DNA from: Aquibacillus kalidii
GTDB lineage: Bacteria; Bacillota; Bacilli; Bacillales; Amphibacillaceae
Assembly: GCF_014280935.1 (NCBI RefSeq)
Contig: NZ_JACLZI010000032.1
Coordinates: 85,137-149,136, forward strand
Direction of reading: 5' to 3'
Length of the DNA: 64,000 nucleotides
The notes under the pieces were generated by a model. The model was given only the letters and a program-made list of their open reading frames with translations. It was not told where the DNA came from and did no database searches. Position numbers and translations under genes: made by a program. Within the stretch, counting starts at the first letter, position 1; each line of letters starts with the position of its first letter. Below are positions 37,301 through 45,943 of this stretch, in pieces.

Positions 37301-38373
37301 ATGATGCAACTACTGGAGCTCAAATACCAATAGATCAATGGACCCATGTAGCAGCTACTGTTCATAATGGAGAAGTAGTTATGTATGTAAATGGTGAACA
37401 AGCATTTACTGGAACTGATTTCCCGAATATCTTTACGACAACAGATGCTGTATTCGGTCTAGGGGTAAACTATTGGGATATTCCTTATGAAGGATTAATG
37501 GATGATCTTCGTATCTATGGTAATAAAGTGCTTTCGGCAAATGAAGTTAGAGATTACTATAATACTATAAAACCAGAAACAGAAGAACCAACAACAGGTG
37601 AGCCAGGAACGGAAAACCCAGAACCAGAAGAACCAGCAACAGGTGAGCCAGAAACGGAAAATCCGGGAACAGAAGAACCAACAACAGATGAATCTGGAGC
37701 AGAAAAACCAGTAGTTGGTAAAAAAGTAACCGAATCAGATTTAGTAAGAAATGATACAAGTAAGGTGTACGCTTACCCTAAAGCATCTAAAGTCATTTCT
37801 ATTAATAAAGAAGAAATAGAAAAATTGTCTGATGAATACTCATTAGAACTTACAAATGGAAAGGTGAAAGCAACCATTCCAGTGGGATTGTTTCCAAAAG
37901 GAAAAGATATTGTCTTTAATTTTGGTAAAGTATCTAATAAAACAGCTGATAAGAATAAGGATGCTTTAAGCGAAATTATTGATTTTTCTCTTTTAGTAGA
38001 TGGTGAAGAGATTACTGAATTTGCTGATACCCCTATTACAGTTACATTCAAGGTTAACCCGGACAAGGTTAAAAATTGGGATAATCTAAAGGTTGTATAT
38101 ATAGATAATAATGGGAAAAAGAAGGAGTTTTTGACACCAATTTCTTATAACAAAAAAACTGGTGAAGTAGTAGCAGAACTGACTCACTTTAGTGCCTATG
38201 GGGTATTTGAAGTGGAATCAACAGAAGCTAATACTCAAACAGGAACAGATGAAGAATCTTTACCTGATACTGCTACAAACCTATATAATTGGCTAGCGAT
38301 AGGTTTATTTTTAGTCGTAGCTGGTGGCATTATTTTATTTACAGTTAAAAGAAGAAAAAACATCATGAATTAA
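34381..38373 (+). CDS. Wall-anchored arabinan endo-1,5-alpha-L-arabinanase (GH43)
   Basis: A 1330-residue secreted enzyme that cuts the arabinan side chains of pectin. A signal peptide (about 1-33) precedes a GH43 five-bladed propeller with the expected acids D49 (VHDPSII), D235 (AIDPNIL) and E301 (RSGEATY). Next come the small GH43 C-terminal barrel (about 480-565), an Ig-like domain (about 570-655) and two LamG/concanavalin-type sugar-binding domains (about 660-860 and 865-1060), which are near copies. A Pro/Glu/Thr repeat linker, a beta module shared with the cobalamin protein at 50249, and a sorting signal LPDTA (1294-1298) with helix and basic tail follow, so a sortase should attach it to the wall. 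Start 34381 follows AAGGAG. Confidence 0.92.
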   Translation: MMRSMIKKCSIIFLILLLLFPNSLFGANQVNAATSTSEPIEFDRATVHDPSIIKANNGSYYVFGSHIGAAKSEDLINWNSIVESEYQTPENNPIYGNLSENLAESFAWAGENDSDSKGGYAVWAPDAFWNSDYVWEDGSTGAYMMYYSVSSTYIRSAIGIAVSKDIEGPYDYRDTIIYSGFTNYEAYDSNSTINKHWENTNIPDLIADGVIKEPNPDWFTSNGNYKNSLYTNAIDPNILYDENGDLFMTYGSWSGGTYVLQLNKETGVPIYPGEDGQTADGRMIDRYFGTKIAGGYGRSGEATYAVYDEETGYYYLYITYGGLASDGGYQMRQFRSENITGPYVDASGNEAVYPESFDLGVGNYPGNDDHKDIGNKMIGNFLFKRDLGEEGTGIGTGYMSPGHNSYLIDKDLGKEFIVTHTRFPQQGEFHQVRVHQTFKNSDKWPVPTPYHYAGETIETVSEADVLGDYKYINHGEEITGALTESTWVKLNADHTVSGSVTGTWELYDNYRAKLTVDGQVYDGVFIRQYDPTSEKWVMTFSAMSNDGVVIWGSHVDSRTDQVVVDGIKQELSETLPTEAIKDIKLPTGATQGAKISWQSSNPGVISQEGNVQRPKFGSEDAVVELTATITLNEITETVTVTVTVPTEEQGQLVAYYDFSEGLIDRSGNQKEATVTGNRINNTGGEITFADGVVGQAAKFNGESGIKLANGLISTDKYSISLWVKPEVITNFTTSFFGARTENNWISIVPKTDFAQTMVWSNNSNNWYDAKTDMTIPTDKWSHLTFTVNDGEAMFYINGQQKFSGSNFPDIFTSLDAVFGLGVNFWDTPFKGLMDEVRVYDGVVLPAEEVQSLYENPDGLTANYSFEDNLEDVTGNNNAGSITGDRVDNTGGTISYQEGVNGKAAVFNGQSGVKLPNGLISSNEYSLSVWLKPKALTQYTTTFFGSKDTNNWISLVPNGPGEGNTVLWSGSSTWYDATTGAQIPIDQWTHVAATVHNGEVVMYVNGEQAFTGTDFPNIFTTTDAVFGLGVNYWDIPYEGLMDDLRIYGNKVLSANEVRDYYNTIKPETEEPTTGEPGTENPEPEEPATGEPETENPGTEEPTTDESGAEKPVVGKKVTESDLVRNDTSKVYAYPKASKVISINKEEIEKLSDEYSLELTNGKVKATIPVGLFPKGKDIVFNFGKVSNKTADKNKDALSEIIDFSLLVDGEEITEFADTPITVTFKVNPDKVKNWDNLKVVYIDNNGKKKEFLTPISYNKKTGEVVAELTHFSAYGVFEVESTEANTQTGTDEESLPDTATNLYNWLAIGLFLVVAGGIILFTVKRRKNIMN

Positions 38374-38383
38374 ATCTTCACCT

Positions 38384-38421
38384 AAACCCCTTGGCTCAGT
38401 TGAGTCAAGGGGTTTATTGTT
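38384..38421 (+). terminator. Terminator of the arabinanase gene
   Basis: Arms AAACCCCTTG and CAAGGGGTTT with a short loop, followed by a T-rich stretch. Confidence 0.88.
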
Positions 38422-38621
38422 ATTAAAATTACCCAAAATATAACTTAAAATGATATAAGTTCCCATTGATATATTTTTAACTAACTAGTGAATTGTATAT
38501 ATGTAAAAAAGCATTGAAAAATATTTTATAATAAATTACTTTGAATATATCAATATTGGCTAATCATTATAACGAAGGGAATGTATTTTGACATAAATGT
38601 GTCAAAATACGAAAGGTAAGA

Positions 38622-39581
38622 ATGAATAATAATCTTATTTCTAATTTTGAAGATTTAATAAGAAATGAATATTCTAATATAGTAGGCATTGCTATTATAA
38701 GAAATAAAAGTTTGGTTTATGAAAAATATTTTAATGGGTACACCCAGGATGACGTTTTGCATGTAGCATCTGTAACAAAGAGTATTATATCCATTCTTAC
38801 TGGTATTGCAGTAGATAAAGGATACATTAAAAATATAGAACAGAAAGTATTAGAATTTTTTCCTGATTATACGATTAAACGCGGCGAAAAAACAATCCAA
38901 AATATTACCATAAGAAATTTGTTGACCATGACTGCACCATATAAATATAAATCAGAGCCATATACAAAGGTTTATTCAAGTGATGACTGGGTAAAAGCCG
39001 CATTAGATTTGCTAGGGGGCAAAAGCGATATTGGGGAGTTTAGATATTCTACCGTTGGAATTCATGTTTTGTCAGGTATTCTTACAAATGCAACTGGTCA
39101 GTCATTGGTTGATTTTGCTACAGAGAACCTATTTAAACCTCTTGGAATCCAGGCTCCTAATAATGCATTTATACATAATAAAGAAGACTATTTATCTTTT
39201 CTTAAGGGTAAATATGTAACTGGATGGATAGCAGATCCTAAAGGTGTAAATACTGCTGGTTGGGGACTTACTTTAACGCCAAGGGATATGACAAAGATAG
39301 GTCAATTATATTTAAATGGTGGCAAATGGAACGGTGAGCTAGTGGTATCTTCCAAATGGATAGAGGACAGCACGAAGGAAAAAAGTCGATGGGGAGAAAA
39401 GTCCTATGGTTACTTGTGGTGGATTGTTGATGGTGGCTATGCAGCTTTAGGTGATGGTGGAAATGTAATATTCATAATTCCCAAGAAGAAAGTGGTAGTT
39501 ACTATTGCCTCTCGCTTTATGCCACGTGCCAAAGATAGAATCGAATTGATTAGAAAGCATATTTTGCCATTGTTTAAATAA
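38622..39581 (+). CDS. Serine hydrolase of the beta-lactamase fold
   Basis: A 319-residue protein of the class C beta-lactamase/PBP4*/esterase group, without signal peptide and so probably cytoplasmic. The nucleophile motif is SVTK (S50, K53), the tyrosine motif is YST (Y142), and the third motif is probably in GDGGN near 280. In this family similar proteins act as esterases, D-amino-peptide hydrolases or lactamases; antibiotic resistance is not implied. AAAGGTAAG precedes the ATG. The gene stands alone, 250 bases after the arabinanase terminator. Confidence 0.8.
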   Translation: MNNNLISNFEDLIRNEYSNIVGIAIIRNKSLVYEKYFNGYTQDDVLHVASVTKSIISILTGIAVDKGYIKNIEQKVLEFFPDYTIKRGEKTIQNITIRNLLTMTAPYKYKSEPYTKVYSSDDWVKAALDLLGGKSDIGEFRYSTVGIHVLSGILTNATGQSLVDFATENLFKPLGIQAPNNAFIHNKEDYLSFLKGKYVTGWIADPKGVNTAGWGLTLTPRDMTKIGQLYLNGGKWNGELVVSSKWIEDSTKEKSRWGEKSYGYLWWIVDGGYAALGDGGNVIFIIPKKKVVVTIASRFMPRAKDRIELIRKHILPLFK

Positions 39582-39655
39582 AGTCAATTAGTAATTTAGT
39601 TACAAAAAATATGTTTGGAAATTACTGTACACTTAATATATTTCAATAACCTAAC

Positions 39656-39697
39656 GCCTATTTTTCCGATGACAATACCGGATGGATAGGCTTTTTA
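39656..39697 (+). terminator. Terminator after the serine hydrolase
   Basis: Imperfect stem GCCTAT...CCG/CGG...ATAGGC followed by TTTTT, placed between the hydrolase and bioB. Confidence 0.7.
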
Positions 39698-39781
39698 ATA
39701 ATTAAATTAATCTGTTGGTTAATGTAAATCCTTCTCAAGATTCCCACTTTATCTTCTATTCTACTAAACACCTAACCTTAT

Positions 39782-39815
39782 TAATGTTAACTGTATTTCT
39801 AATAGGTTGACAATA
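39782..39815. promoter_or_regulatory. BirA operator of bioB
   Basis: Two half-sites, TAATGTTAAC and GTTGACAATA, form an inverted repeat with a 14-base spacer, matching the BirA repressor site (TTGTTAAC-N14-16-GTTAACAA) of bacilli. The right half covers the -35 box, so biotin-loaded BirA would block transcription. Confidence 0.8.
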
Positions 39816-39835
39816 ACTATATAACTTACTATGCT
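39807..39835 (+). promoter_or_regulatory. SigA promoter of bioB
   Basis: TTGACA (39807-39812), 17 bases, TATGCT (39830-39835). It is a near-ideal housekeeping promoter and overlaps the BirA operator. Confidence 0.8.
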
Positions 39836-39904
39836 AGTATTTAGAAAATTTAGGAAAGTAGTTAAAGAAGCACATATCGAAGTCAAAAAATAAGGTGGGG
39901 TAAT

Positions 39905-40873
39905 ATGAGTAATTGGAATTTATTAGCTGAAAAAGTGTTGATAGGTGAAGAACTAACAGACCAGGAAGCACTTACTGTTTTAACTTGTCCTGATGATGAA
40001 ATATTGGAACTATTAAATAGCGCATATCAGGTACGCAAGCATTATTATGGAAATCGAGTAAAATTAAATATGATAATTAATACAAAATCAGGATTTTGTC
40101 CCGAAAATTGTGGTTATTGTGCCCAATCAAGGGATTCTTCTGCACCCATTCAAAAATACAGGATGATGGATAAAGATACAATTATTGAAGGAGCTAAACA
40201 AGCGGCGCGACAACAGTCAGGTACCTATTGTATTGTGGCAAGTGGACGTGGACCAACAAATCGTGAACTAAATATTGTTACTTCCGCCGTTAAAGAAATC
40301 AAAGAAAATTACGATATGAAAGTTTGTGCATGTTTAGGATTATTGAAACCTGAGCAAGCAAAACAATTAAAAGAGGCCGGAGTAGATCGCTATAACCATA
40401 ATATCAACACCTCCGAACAACATCATAAAAACATTACAACAAGTCATACTTATCAAGACCGAGTTGAGACTGTCAATCACGCAAAGCGAGTTGGGATTTC
40501 CCCTTGTTCAGGGGTGATTATAGGGATGAAGGAAAAGAATGAAGATGTCATTCAAATGGCACGTTCATTGAATGTCCTGGATGCAGATTCCATTCCAGTG
40601 AATTTTTTGCATGCCATTGAAGGCACGCTGTTAGAAGGAACGAATGAGTTAAATCCTACCTACTGTTTAAAGGTGCTATGTCTTTTTCGGTTTATAAATC
40701 CAACAAAAGAAATAAGGATTTCAGGTGGAAGAGAAGTTAACCTAAGAAGCCTTCAACCGCTTGGTCTTTATCCTGCAAACTCAATCTTTGTAGGAGATTA
40801 CTTGACTACAGCTGGTCAAGAAGGATCTAAAGATCATCAAATGATTAAAGATTTAGGTTTTGAAATTGACTAA
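39905..40873 (+). CDS. bioB: Biotin synthase
   Basis: Radical SAM enzyme of 322 residues that inserts sulfur into dethiobiotin, the last step of biotin synthesis. The cluster-binding motif CPENCGYC gives C65, C69 and C72; YNHNINTSEQ and the arginine region ISGGREVNL are typical of BioB. A BirA operator and strong promoter lie directly upstream, so expression should fall when biotin is plentiful. No other bio gene is near: the cell may make dethiobiotin elsewhere in the genome or take it up. GGTGGGG precedes the ATG. Confidence 0.96.
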   Translation: MSNWNLLAEKVLIGEELTDQEALTVLTCPDDEILELLNSAYQVRKHYYGNRVKLNMIINTKSGFCPENCGYCAQSRDSSAPIQKYRMMDKDTIIEGAKQAARQQSGTYCIVASGRGPTNRELNIVTSAVKEIKENYDMKVCACLGLLKPEQAKQLKEAGVDRYNHNINTSEQHHKNITTSHTYQDRVETVNHAKRVGISPCSGVIIGMKEKNEDVIQMARSLNVLDADSIPVNFLHAIEGTLLEGTNELNPTYCLKVLCLFRFINPTKEIRISGGREVNLRSLQPLGLYPANSIFVGDYLTTAGQEGSKDHQMIKDLGFEID

Positions 40874-41104
40874 GTTACTACGGAGAAAACCGTTTGAATA
40901 ATATGATTTGTATTTTTGAGAATAGCTACTTCTATCAATAACATCACAAAAATGTTTATATACTATCTTAAGTTATCAACACGATCCCCTACATAAATCA
41001 CCCATTTAAAACCAAACCTACTTCATTGGAAATGTATGACTATTTTCGCTTATTCTATTAAATAATGGCATAATGAAATAAACCGTAATAGTAAGGATGA
41101 CTAT

Positions 41105-42301
41105 ATGAGACAGTTAATAGAAATGAAGTTAAAATCGAAATCGGTTAAAGACATTACGAATGGCTATCCACTACTTTCGAAAGAGGCCTTGGAAAATCCA
41201 GAAGTGACGATGGAAGAGGGAAGTATTTTACACTTAGTTGATACAAATAATAGATATGTTGCAACAGGATATTATGGATTACAAAATAAAGGTATTGGCT
41301 GGGTTTTAACTCGTAAAGAAAAGGAAAAAATTGATACGAAGTTTTTTGCTAAAAAGATGAGTGAAGCTGTAGCAAAGCGCGCTAATTTATATGAAGCGGA
41401 TGATACAACAGCTTTTCGTGTGTTTAATGGGGAAGGGGACGGAATTGGTGGATTAATCATTGATTACTATGACGGCTTTTATATGGTGAGCTGGTATAGT
41501 GAAGGTATTTATTCATTCCGTGATGATATATATCAAGCCTTAAACGAAGTAGTAAATGTTCGAGGGTTATATGAAAAGTTACGATTTAATACGAATGGTC
41601 AATACCTGGAACAGGATGATTACGTTTCAGGTGAAAAGGGAGAATTTCCTTTAATTGTTTTGGAAAATGGCATGAAATATGCTGTAGATTTAAATGACGG
41701 TGCAATGACAGGTATATTCCTAGATCAACGTAACGTACGGAAAGCATTACGTGATCATTACTCAAAGGGTAAAACGGTTTTAAATACGTTTTCTTATACA
41801 GGTGCATTTTCTGTGGCGGCAGTACTTGGTGGTGCGACAGAAACAACGAGTGTAGATTTAGCAAAACGGAGTCTACCAAAGACAATTGAGCAATTTGCAG
41901 TCAATGGAATTGATTATGAAGCACAGGACATTAAGGTGATGAATGTCTTTGATTATTTCCGTTATGCAGCACGTCATGATTTGAAGTTTGATGTTGTCGT
42001 TTTGGATCCACCAAGCTTTGCACGGACAAAGAAAATGACATTTAGTACCGCAAAGGATTATCCGAAGCTACTTAAAGATACCCTGAAAATTACGAATGAT
42101 GGTGGAATAATTGTTGCATCTACAAATAACGCAAGCTTCAATATGAAAAAGTTTAAAACATTTATTGATAAAGCATTTACCGACACAAATAAAAGCTACA
42201 GAGTTTTAGAAGAGTATCAGTTACCAGAAGATTTTACCGTACCACATAACTTTCCAGAATTTAATTATTTAAAGGTTGTAATTATAAAAGTGATGAACTA
42301 G
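41105..42301 (+). CDS. rlmI: RlmI-like 23S rRNA methyltransferase (YwbD-type)
   Basis: A 398-residue AdoMet-dependent methylase. An N-terminal PUA-like RNA-binding domain (about 1-75) and the linking domain with NGEGDGIGGLIIDYY are followed by a Rossmann-type methylase: DGAMTGIFLDQR, VLNTFSYTGAFSVAA (AdoMet loop) and the catalytic VVLDPPSFAR. The set is that of RlmI, which makes 5-methylcytosine 1962 in 23S rRNA in E. coli; the bacillar counterpart is YwbD. Target in this organism is inferred from family only. A short gene follows 14 bases after its stop. Confidence 0.88.
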   Translation: MRQLIEMKLKSKSVKDITNGYPLLSKEALENPEVTMEEGSILHLVDTNNRYVATGYYGLQNKGIGWVLTRKEKEKIDTKFFAKKMSEAVAKRANLYEADDTTAFRVFNGEGDGIGGLIIDYYDGFYMVSWYSEGIYSFRDDIYQALNEVVNVRGLYEKLRFNTNGQYLEQDDYVSGEKGEFPLIVLENGMKYAVDLNDGAMTGIFLDQRNVRKALRDHYSKGKTVLNTFSYTGAFSVAAVLGGATETTSVDLAKRSLPKTIEQFAVNGIDYEAQDIKVMNVFDYFRYAARHDLKFDVVVLDPPSFARTKKMTFSTAKDYPKLLKDTLKITNDGGIIVASTNNASFNMKKFKTFIDKAFTDTNKSYRVLEEYQLPEDFTVPHNFPEFNYLKVVIIKVMN

Positions 42302-42315
42302 GGAGGTGTGCTTAA

Positions 42316-42507
42316 GTGAAATACAATAAAACACTTATGACGAAATTAATTAACAGACATCGTGAATTACATGATGAGTTAAAGAAGGTTAAAGTCGAAA
42401 TGGACTTAGAGAAAAATTTAGCAGTAAAGGCACTTTATCATTCATATGTAGCTAATAATGGTAAGTATATGGAGGAGTATCAAAAATTAGATCGACCGAG
42501 GGATTAG
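42316..42507 (+). CDS. Small helical protein after rlmI
   Basis: Sixty-three residues starting with GTG after GGGAGGTG. Highly charged and helical (RHRELHDELKKVKVEMDL), ending in EEYQKLDRPRD. No family recognised. Its close spacing to the rlmI-like gene implies co-expression. A good ribosome site and clean coding pattern make it a credible small gene. Confidence 0.6.
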   Translation: MKYNKTLMTKLINRHRELHDELKKVKVEMDLEKNLAVKALYHSYVANNGKYMEEYQKLDRPRD

Positions 42508-42577
42508 AACTACTTACAATATATTTGCAATGTTGCTTTACTATCTTTTGAAACTATCAAAGGGGTGGAGAGAAGAA

Positions 42578-43558
42578 ATGACATTGAAAATTGGAATGAT
42601 AGGAACAGGTGGGTTTAGTCAATTGCATGCTAGCATCTTGTCAAAAATGGATGGGGTTAAGATACAAGCAATCTGTGGAACAAGTAAAGAGAAGGCAGCA
42701 AAGATGGCATTCCAACATCAGGATGCAAATGGATATGATCATTTTCTTGAGATGGTAGATGCAGAGAAGCTTGATGCAGTTTATATCGTCGCACCACCCA
42801 TGGTACGGGGGAAAATGGAATTAGAGCTAATAGAGCGAAATATTCCTTTTTTTGTAGAAAAGCCACTAGGGATAGAAAAAGAAATTCCTAACAAAGTTTT
42901 ACAAAGTGTTAAGCAAAAACCTCTCATTACATCTGTTGGGTATCATTTTCGATACAAGAATTCGATTCAGTATATGAAAGAACATCTAAAAAAACAAAAG
43001 ATTGGTATTGTATTAGGAAAATGGATGGGCGAAATGCCAAGAGTTAATTGGTGGAGGAATCAGGAAAAGTCTGGTGGACAATTTATCGAACAAACTACCC
43101 ATATTGTTGATTTATTAAGGTTTGTATGTGGCGAAGTTGAAGAAGTATATGCTATGTATGGGAATCGCGTCATGCATAATCAATACGAGAATGTTACGGT
43201 AGCTGACGTAGGAACGGTTAGTATTAGACTCCAGAATGGAATTATTGCCAATCTAACAAATACCTGCATTCTTCCTGATGGGGTGGGAGAAATAGGGATG
43301 AAGCTTTATACAGATAAAGGCACACTAGATTGGAGACCTGACCGACTGGAAATATGCGAGAATGGTCCTAAATCGGAACATATCGATACTGCTGATCCAT
43401 ATGTTTTGGAAAATGAAGCATTTATCCATGCGGTACGTACTGGTGACACTTCGCAAATTCTATCAGACTACAGTGATGCATATAAAACGCATGAGGTGAC
43501 GTATGCTGCATTGGAGTCAGCGAGAAGTGGAGTACCTATAAAATTAACTACAAACTAA
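42578..43558 (+). CDS. Gfo/Idh/MocA family oxidoreductase
   Basis: NAD(P)-dependent dehydrogenase of 326 residues. The N-terminal Rossmann fold starts with IGMIGTGGFSQLH, followed by YIVAPPMV and the lysine motif EKPLG (about residues 93-97); the C-terminal alpha/beta half contains GGQFIEQTTHIVDLLRFVCG with the histidine usual in sugar or inositol dehydrogenases. The substrate is probably a sugar or polyol, and cannot be named. I chose ATG 42578, preceded by GGGGTGGAGAG, over the longer frame from 42530. It stands next to carbohydrate genes without sharing an operon with them. Confidence 0.85.
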   Translation: MTLKIGMIGTGGFSQLHASILSKMDGVKIQAICGTSKEKAAKMAFQHQDANGYDHFLEMVDAEKLDAVYIVAPPMVRGKMELELIERNIPFFVEKPLGIEKEIPNKVLQSVKQKPLITSVGYHFRYKNSIQYMKEHLKKQKIGIVLGKWMGEMPRVNWWRNQEKSGGQFIEQTTHIVDLLRFVCGEVEEVYAMYGNRVMHNQYENVTVADVGTVSIRLQNGIIANLTNTCILPDGVGEIGMKLYTDKGTLDWRPDRLEICENGPKSEHIDTADPYVLENEAFIHAVRTGDTSQILSDYSDAYKTHEVTYAALESARSGVPIKLTTN

Positions 43559-43757
43559 CTCACAAGTTTGTCATATTAAGAAACAAACATATTCAACTAA
43601 GTAGCTAGAGAGTAGATAAACATCTACTCTTTTTTGAAATTTATTCACTATTTGCATGCACTTTTGATGTGATAAATCATATATTATTTACCTTTAATCA
43701 GAAATAGGGTTAAAAAAATAATAGGTTAATTTATGGCAAAAAAGATTCAATTTAAAT

Positions 43758-45195
43758 TCATAGAAGACTTTTAATAAGTTTTGCTAAAGAAATAAGCCCC
43801 TTTTCTAATTGTTCCATGGAAGCATATGAATATGATATACGAAGGTGCTGTAAGTCATTATTATCATATACGCTTCCTGGATTTAATAAAATTCCTTCTC
43901 GAAGAACTACATTAAATACTTTTCGGTTGGAAACACATGATAGTAAATTAATCCAGATATAAAAGCTACCTTTTGGGGTACTACATGTTGCTATCTCTGA
44001 AAAATATTTTTTTAATATTAGAATTGTGAAATCCATTCTGAATTTTAATTCTTCTCTTATTTCCTTTAAAAAATCGTCATACATACCACTACAGAGCCAC
44101 TTGTCTACAGCATATTGTGATAAGGAACTAGAGCCATAATCTGTTTGCATTTTTATATCTGCTAAACGTTCAATAACGGGTTCAGGTCCAACAATCCAAC
44201 TAATTCTTAACCCGGGGCTCAATGTATTAGACACACTACCTATATACAGAACATTTCCTTGTGTATCCTTGGCTTTCAAAGGCTTTGGTGGTGGATTTTC
44301 AAACCATAGGTCACCATAAACATCATCCTCAATGATAGGGATAGTAGTCTCCTTTTGACAAACCTCTATTAATTCAAGCCGCCTTTTTTCAGACATTAAT
44401 TTGCCAGTTGAATTATAGAAAGTGGGAATCGTATAAAATAAAGAAGCATAATGCTGTCTTTTCATACGTTCAATGGCATCAAATTTAATTCCTTCCTTGT
44501 CAATTGGCAAACCCATTAAATTCATTCCAGCTGATTGGAATACGTGTACCAAGTTCAAATAGGAAGGTGTTTCATGAAGGAAAGTTGATCCTCTATTTAA
44601 TAATCCAATTGATATCAATTGCAGTGCTAGAAGTCCTCCAGAAACAGTTGAAATTGACTCAGATGATGCTTCAATTCCTTTTGTTCTTAAATATGTACTA
44701 ATCGTTTCGCGTAAAGATAGACTTCCTTTAGGCTCCATGTATCCAAACGACAAAGACTGTTCATTATCTATTTGAAGTATTTGCCCCATTTTTTTGTTGG
44801 GTAGTAAGGTCTGGTGAAAGTTCTCCCGTTTCAAGCCTAATCATAGTAGGGTCTGCTTCTGCTTTATTAATCTCTTGGATTATTGATATATTTGGTTTGT
44901 AATTACCGGATTTTACATAACTATTCCAATCTGGAGGAGGAGTGAAGGCAAGTAGGCCTCATGTATTATTAACGACTCTAGTACCGCTCCCAACCTTTGA
45001 TTCAATTAGTCCATCGGCAGCCAGTTCCTCAAGTGCAATTACAATTGTACTACGATCTACTTGAAATAGTTTTGCTAAATCTCTTTGTGGTGCAATTTTA
45101 GTACCTATTGTCCACTCACCGATCATTATATTCTTTTTCATGTATTCAGATATTTGTTGATGTAAAGGAACGGATGAATTTTTTGAGGCTTCCAC
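43758..45195 (-). pseudogene. Broken MocR-type regulator (GntR helix-turn-helix plus aminotransferase)
   Basis: One gene in two pieces. The first 78 codons (45195-44959) form a GntR winged helix (VPLHQQISEYMKKNIMIGEW, QVDRSTIVIALEELAADGLI) and stop at a TGA. Translation would continue in frame with GLLAFTPPPDWNSYV up to about 44830, where a frameshift leads into the aminotransferase-like domain (SISTVSGGLLALQLIS, SLFYTIPTFYNSTG, PIIEDDVYGDLWF, SPGLRISWIVGPEP). Expected length is about 475. The PLP lysine of such domains would sit near SNTLSPG, where lysine is not seen, so even the fused product may have been atypical. The divergent neighbour is also broken. Confidence 0.88.
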
Positions 45196-45314
45196 TCTAA
45201 TTCAGACATAGACTATCTCCAATCATTTTTTTAAAGTATAACAAAATGGTTGGTTAAATTGGTTGGAGACATATTTGTTATCTTTCGCTATTCTAGATGA
45301 AAAGAGGGGGAATC

Positions 45315-45696
45315 ATGGTGGAAGCCCTATTACATGGAATGATATTAGCATTTGGATTATTCTTACCTTTAGGATTCAGAATGTATTTGTATTTAAACAA
45401 GTAGCAACACACAAAAAAATCACAAATGCCTACCTGCAATTATTACTGCAGGAGTTTGTGATGCCATACTGATTTATTTGGCTGTTGTGGGAGTATTCAT
45501 TATTGTATTTAGTTTCGAATGGTTAAAGACTTTGTTATTTTTAGTAGGGTTCTTTTTCGTAGCGATTTCTAGTAAAAAGATTGGTCAATTTGATAAAAGT
45601 GGTAATCTTTTAAAACATATGAACCAAGTTTCCGCACTTATAATATGGGTTATGGCTATTTATATGGGATATCAACTGTATTCATTATTAAGTTAA
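45315..45696 (+). pseudogene. Broken LysE-family amino acid exporter
   Basis: Starts at ATG 45315 behind AGAGGGGG. Three consecutive frames are needed to read MVEALLHGMILAFGL, FQNVFVFKQVATHKKITNAY, then PAIITAGVCDAILIYLAVVG, after which one frame continues to the stop (LLKHMNQVSALIIWVMAIY). About 75 residues of the middle are also missing compared with a normal LysE protein (about 200). It is divergent from the broken MocR gene, which presumably controlled it. Confidence 0.85.
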
Positions 45697-45837
45697 TACT
45701 ATTTTTAGGGTACTAGCAATCCTTTCTCTAAATAGTAAAATAATAGAGAATAGTCATTATATCGAGTGAACAATGTTAAGAAAGTTAATATAATTACATT
45801 ATGTCCTAGTAGCGAAGTAATCATCTTTATATAAATA

Positions 45838-45874
45838 GAAGTCCCTCTCCTTATTTAGAAGAAGGACTTCTTTA
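45838..45874. terminator. Bidirectional stem-loop terminator
   Basis: Arms GAAGTCC and GGACTTC with an A-run before and TTTAT after lie between the LysE remnant and the convergent lyase gene. Confidence 0.75.
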
Positions 45875-45943
45875 TCCCTCTGTTCATCAAAAGAGATATT
45901 CAGTCTAAGATATATCCCATCTAACCATTATATCTAGATCATA

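Noticed and set aside
37565..37759. Leucine-rich minus-strand frame within the arabinanase
   Set aside because: It mirrors the Pro/Glu/Thr linker repeat of the real gene on the other strand.
38622..39581. Calling the serine hydrolase an antibiotic-resistance beta-lactamase
   Set aside because: There is no signal peptide and the motifs fit the wider class C hydrolase/esterase group equally well.
43758..44834. Annotating the aminotransferase-like part as a stand-alone enzyme
   Set aside because: The N-terminal GntR domain lies just upstream in a continuous MocR layout broken by a stop and a shift.
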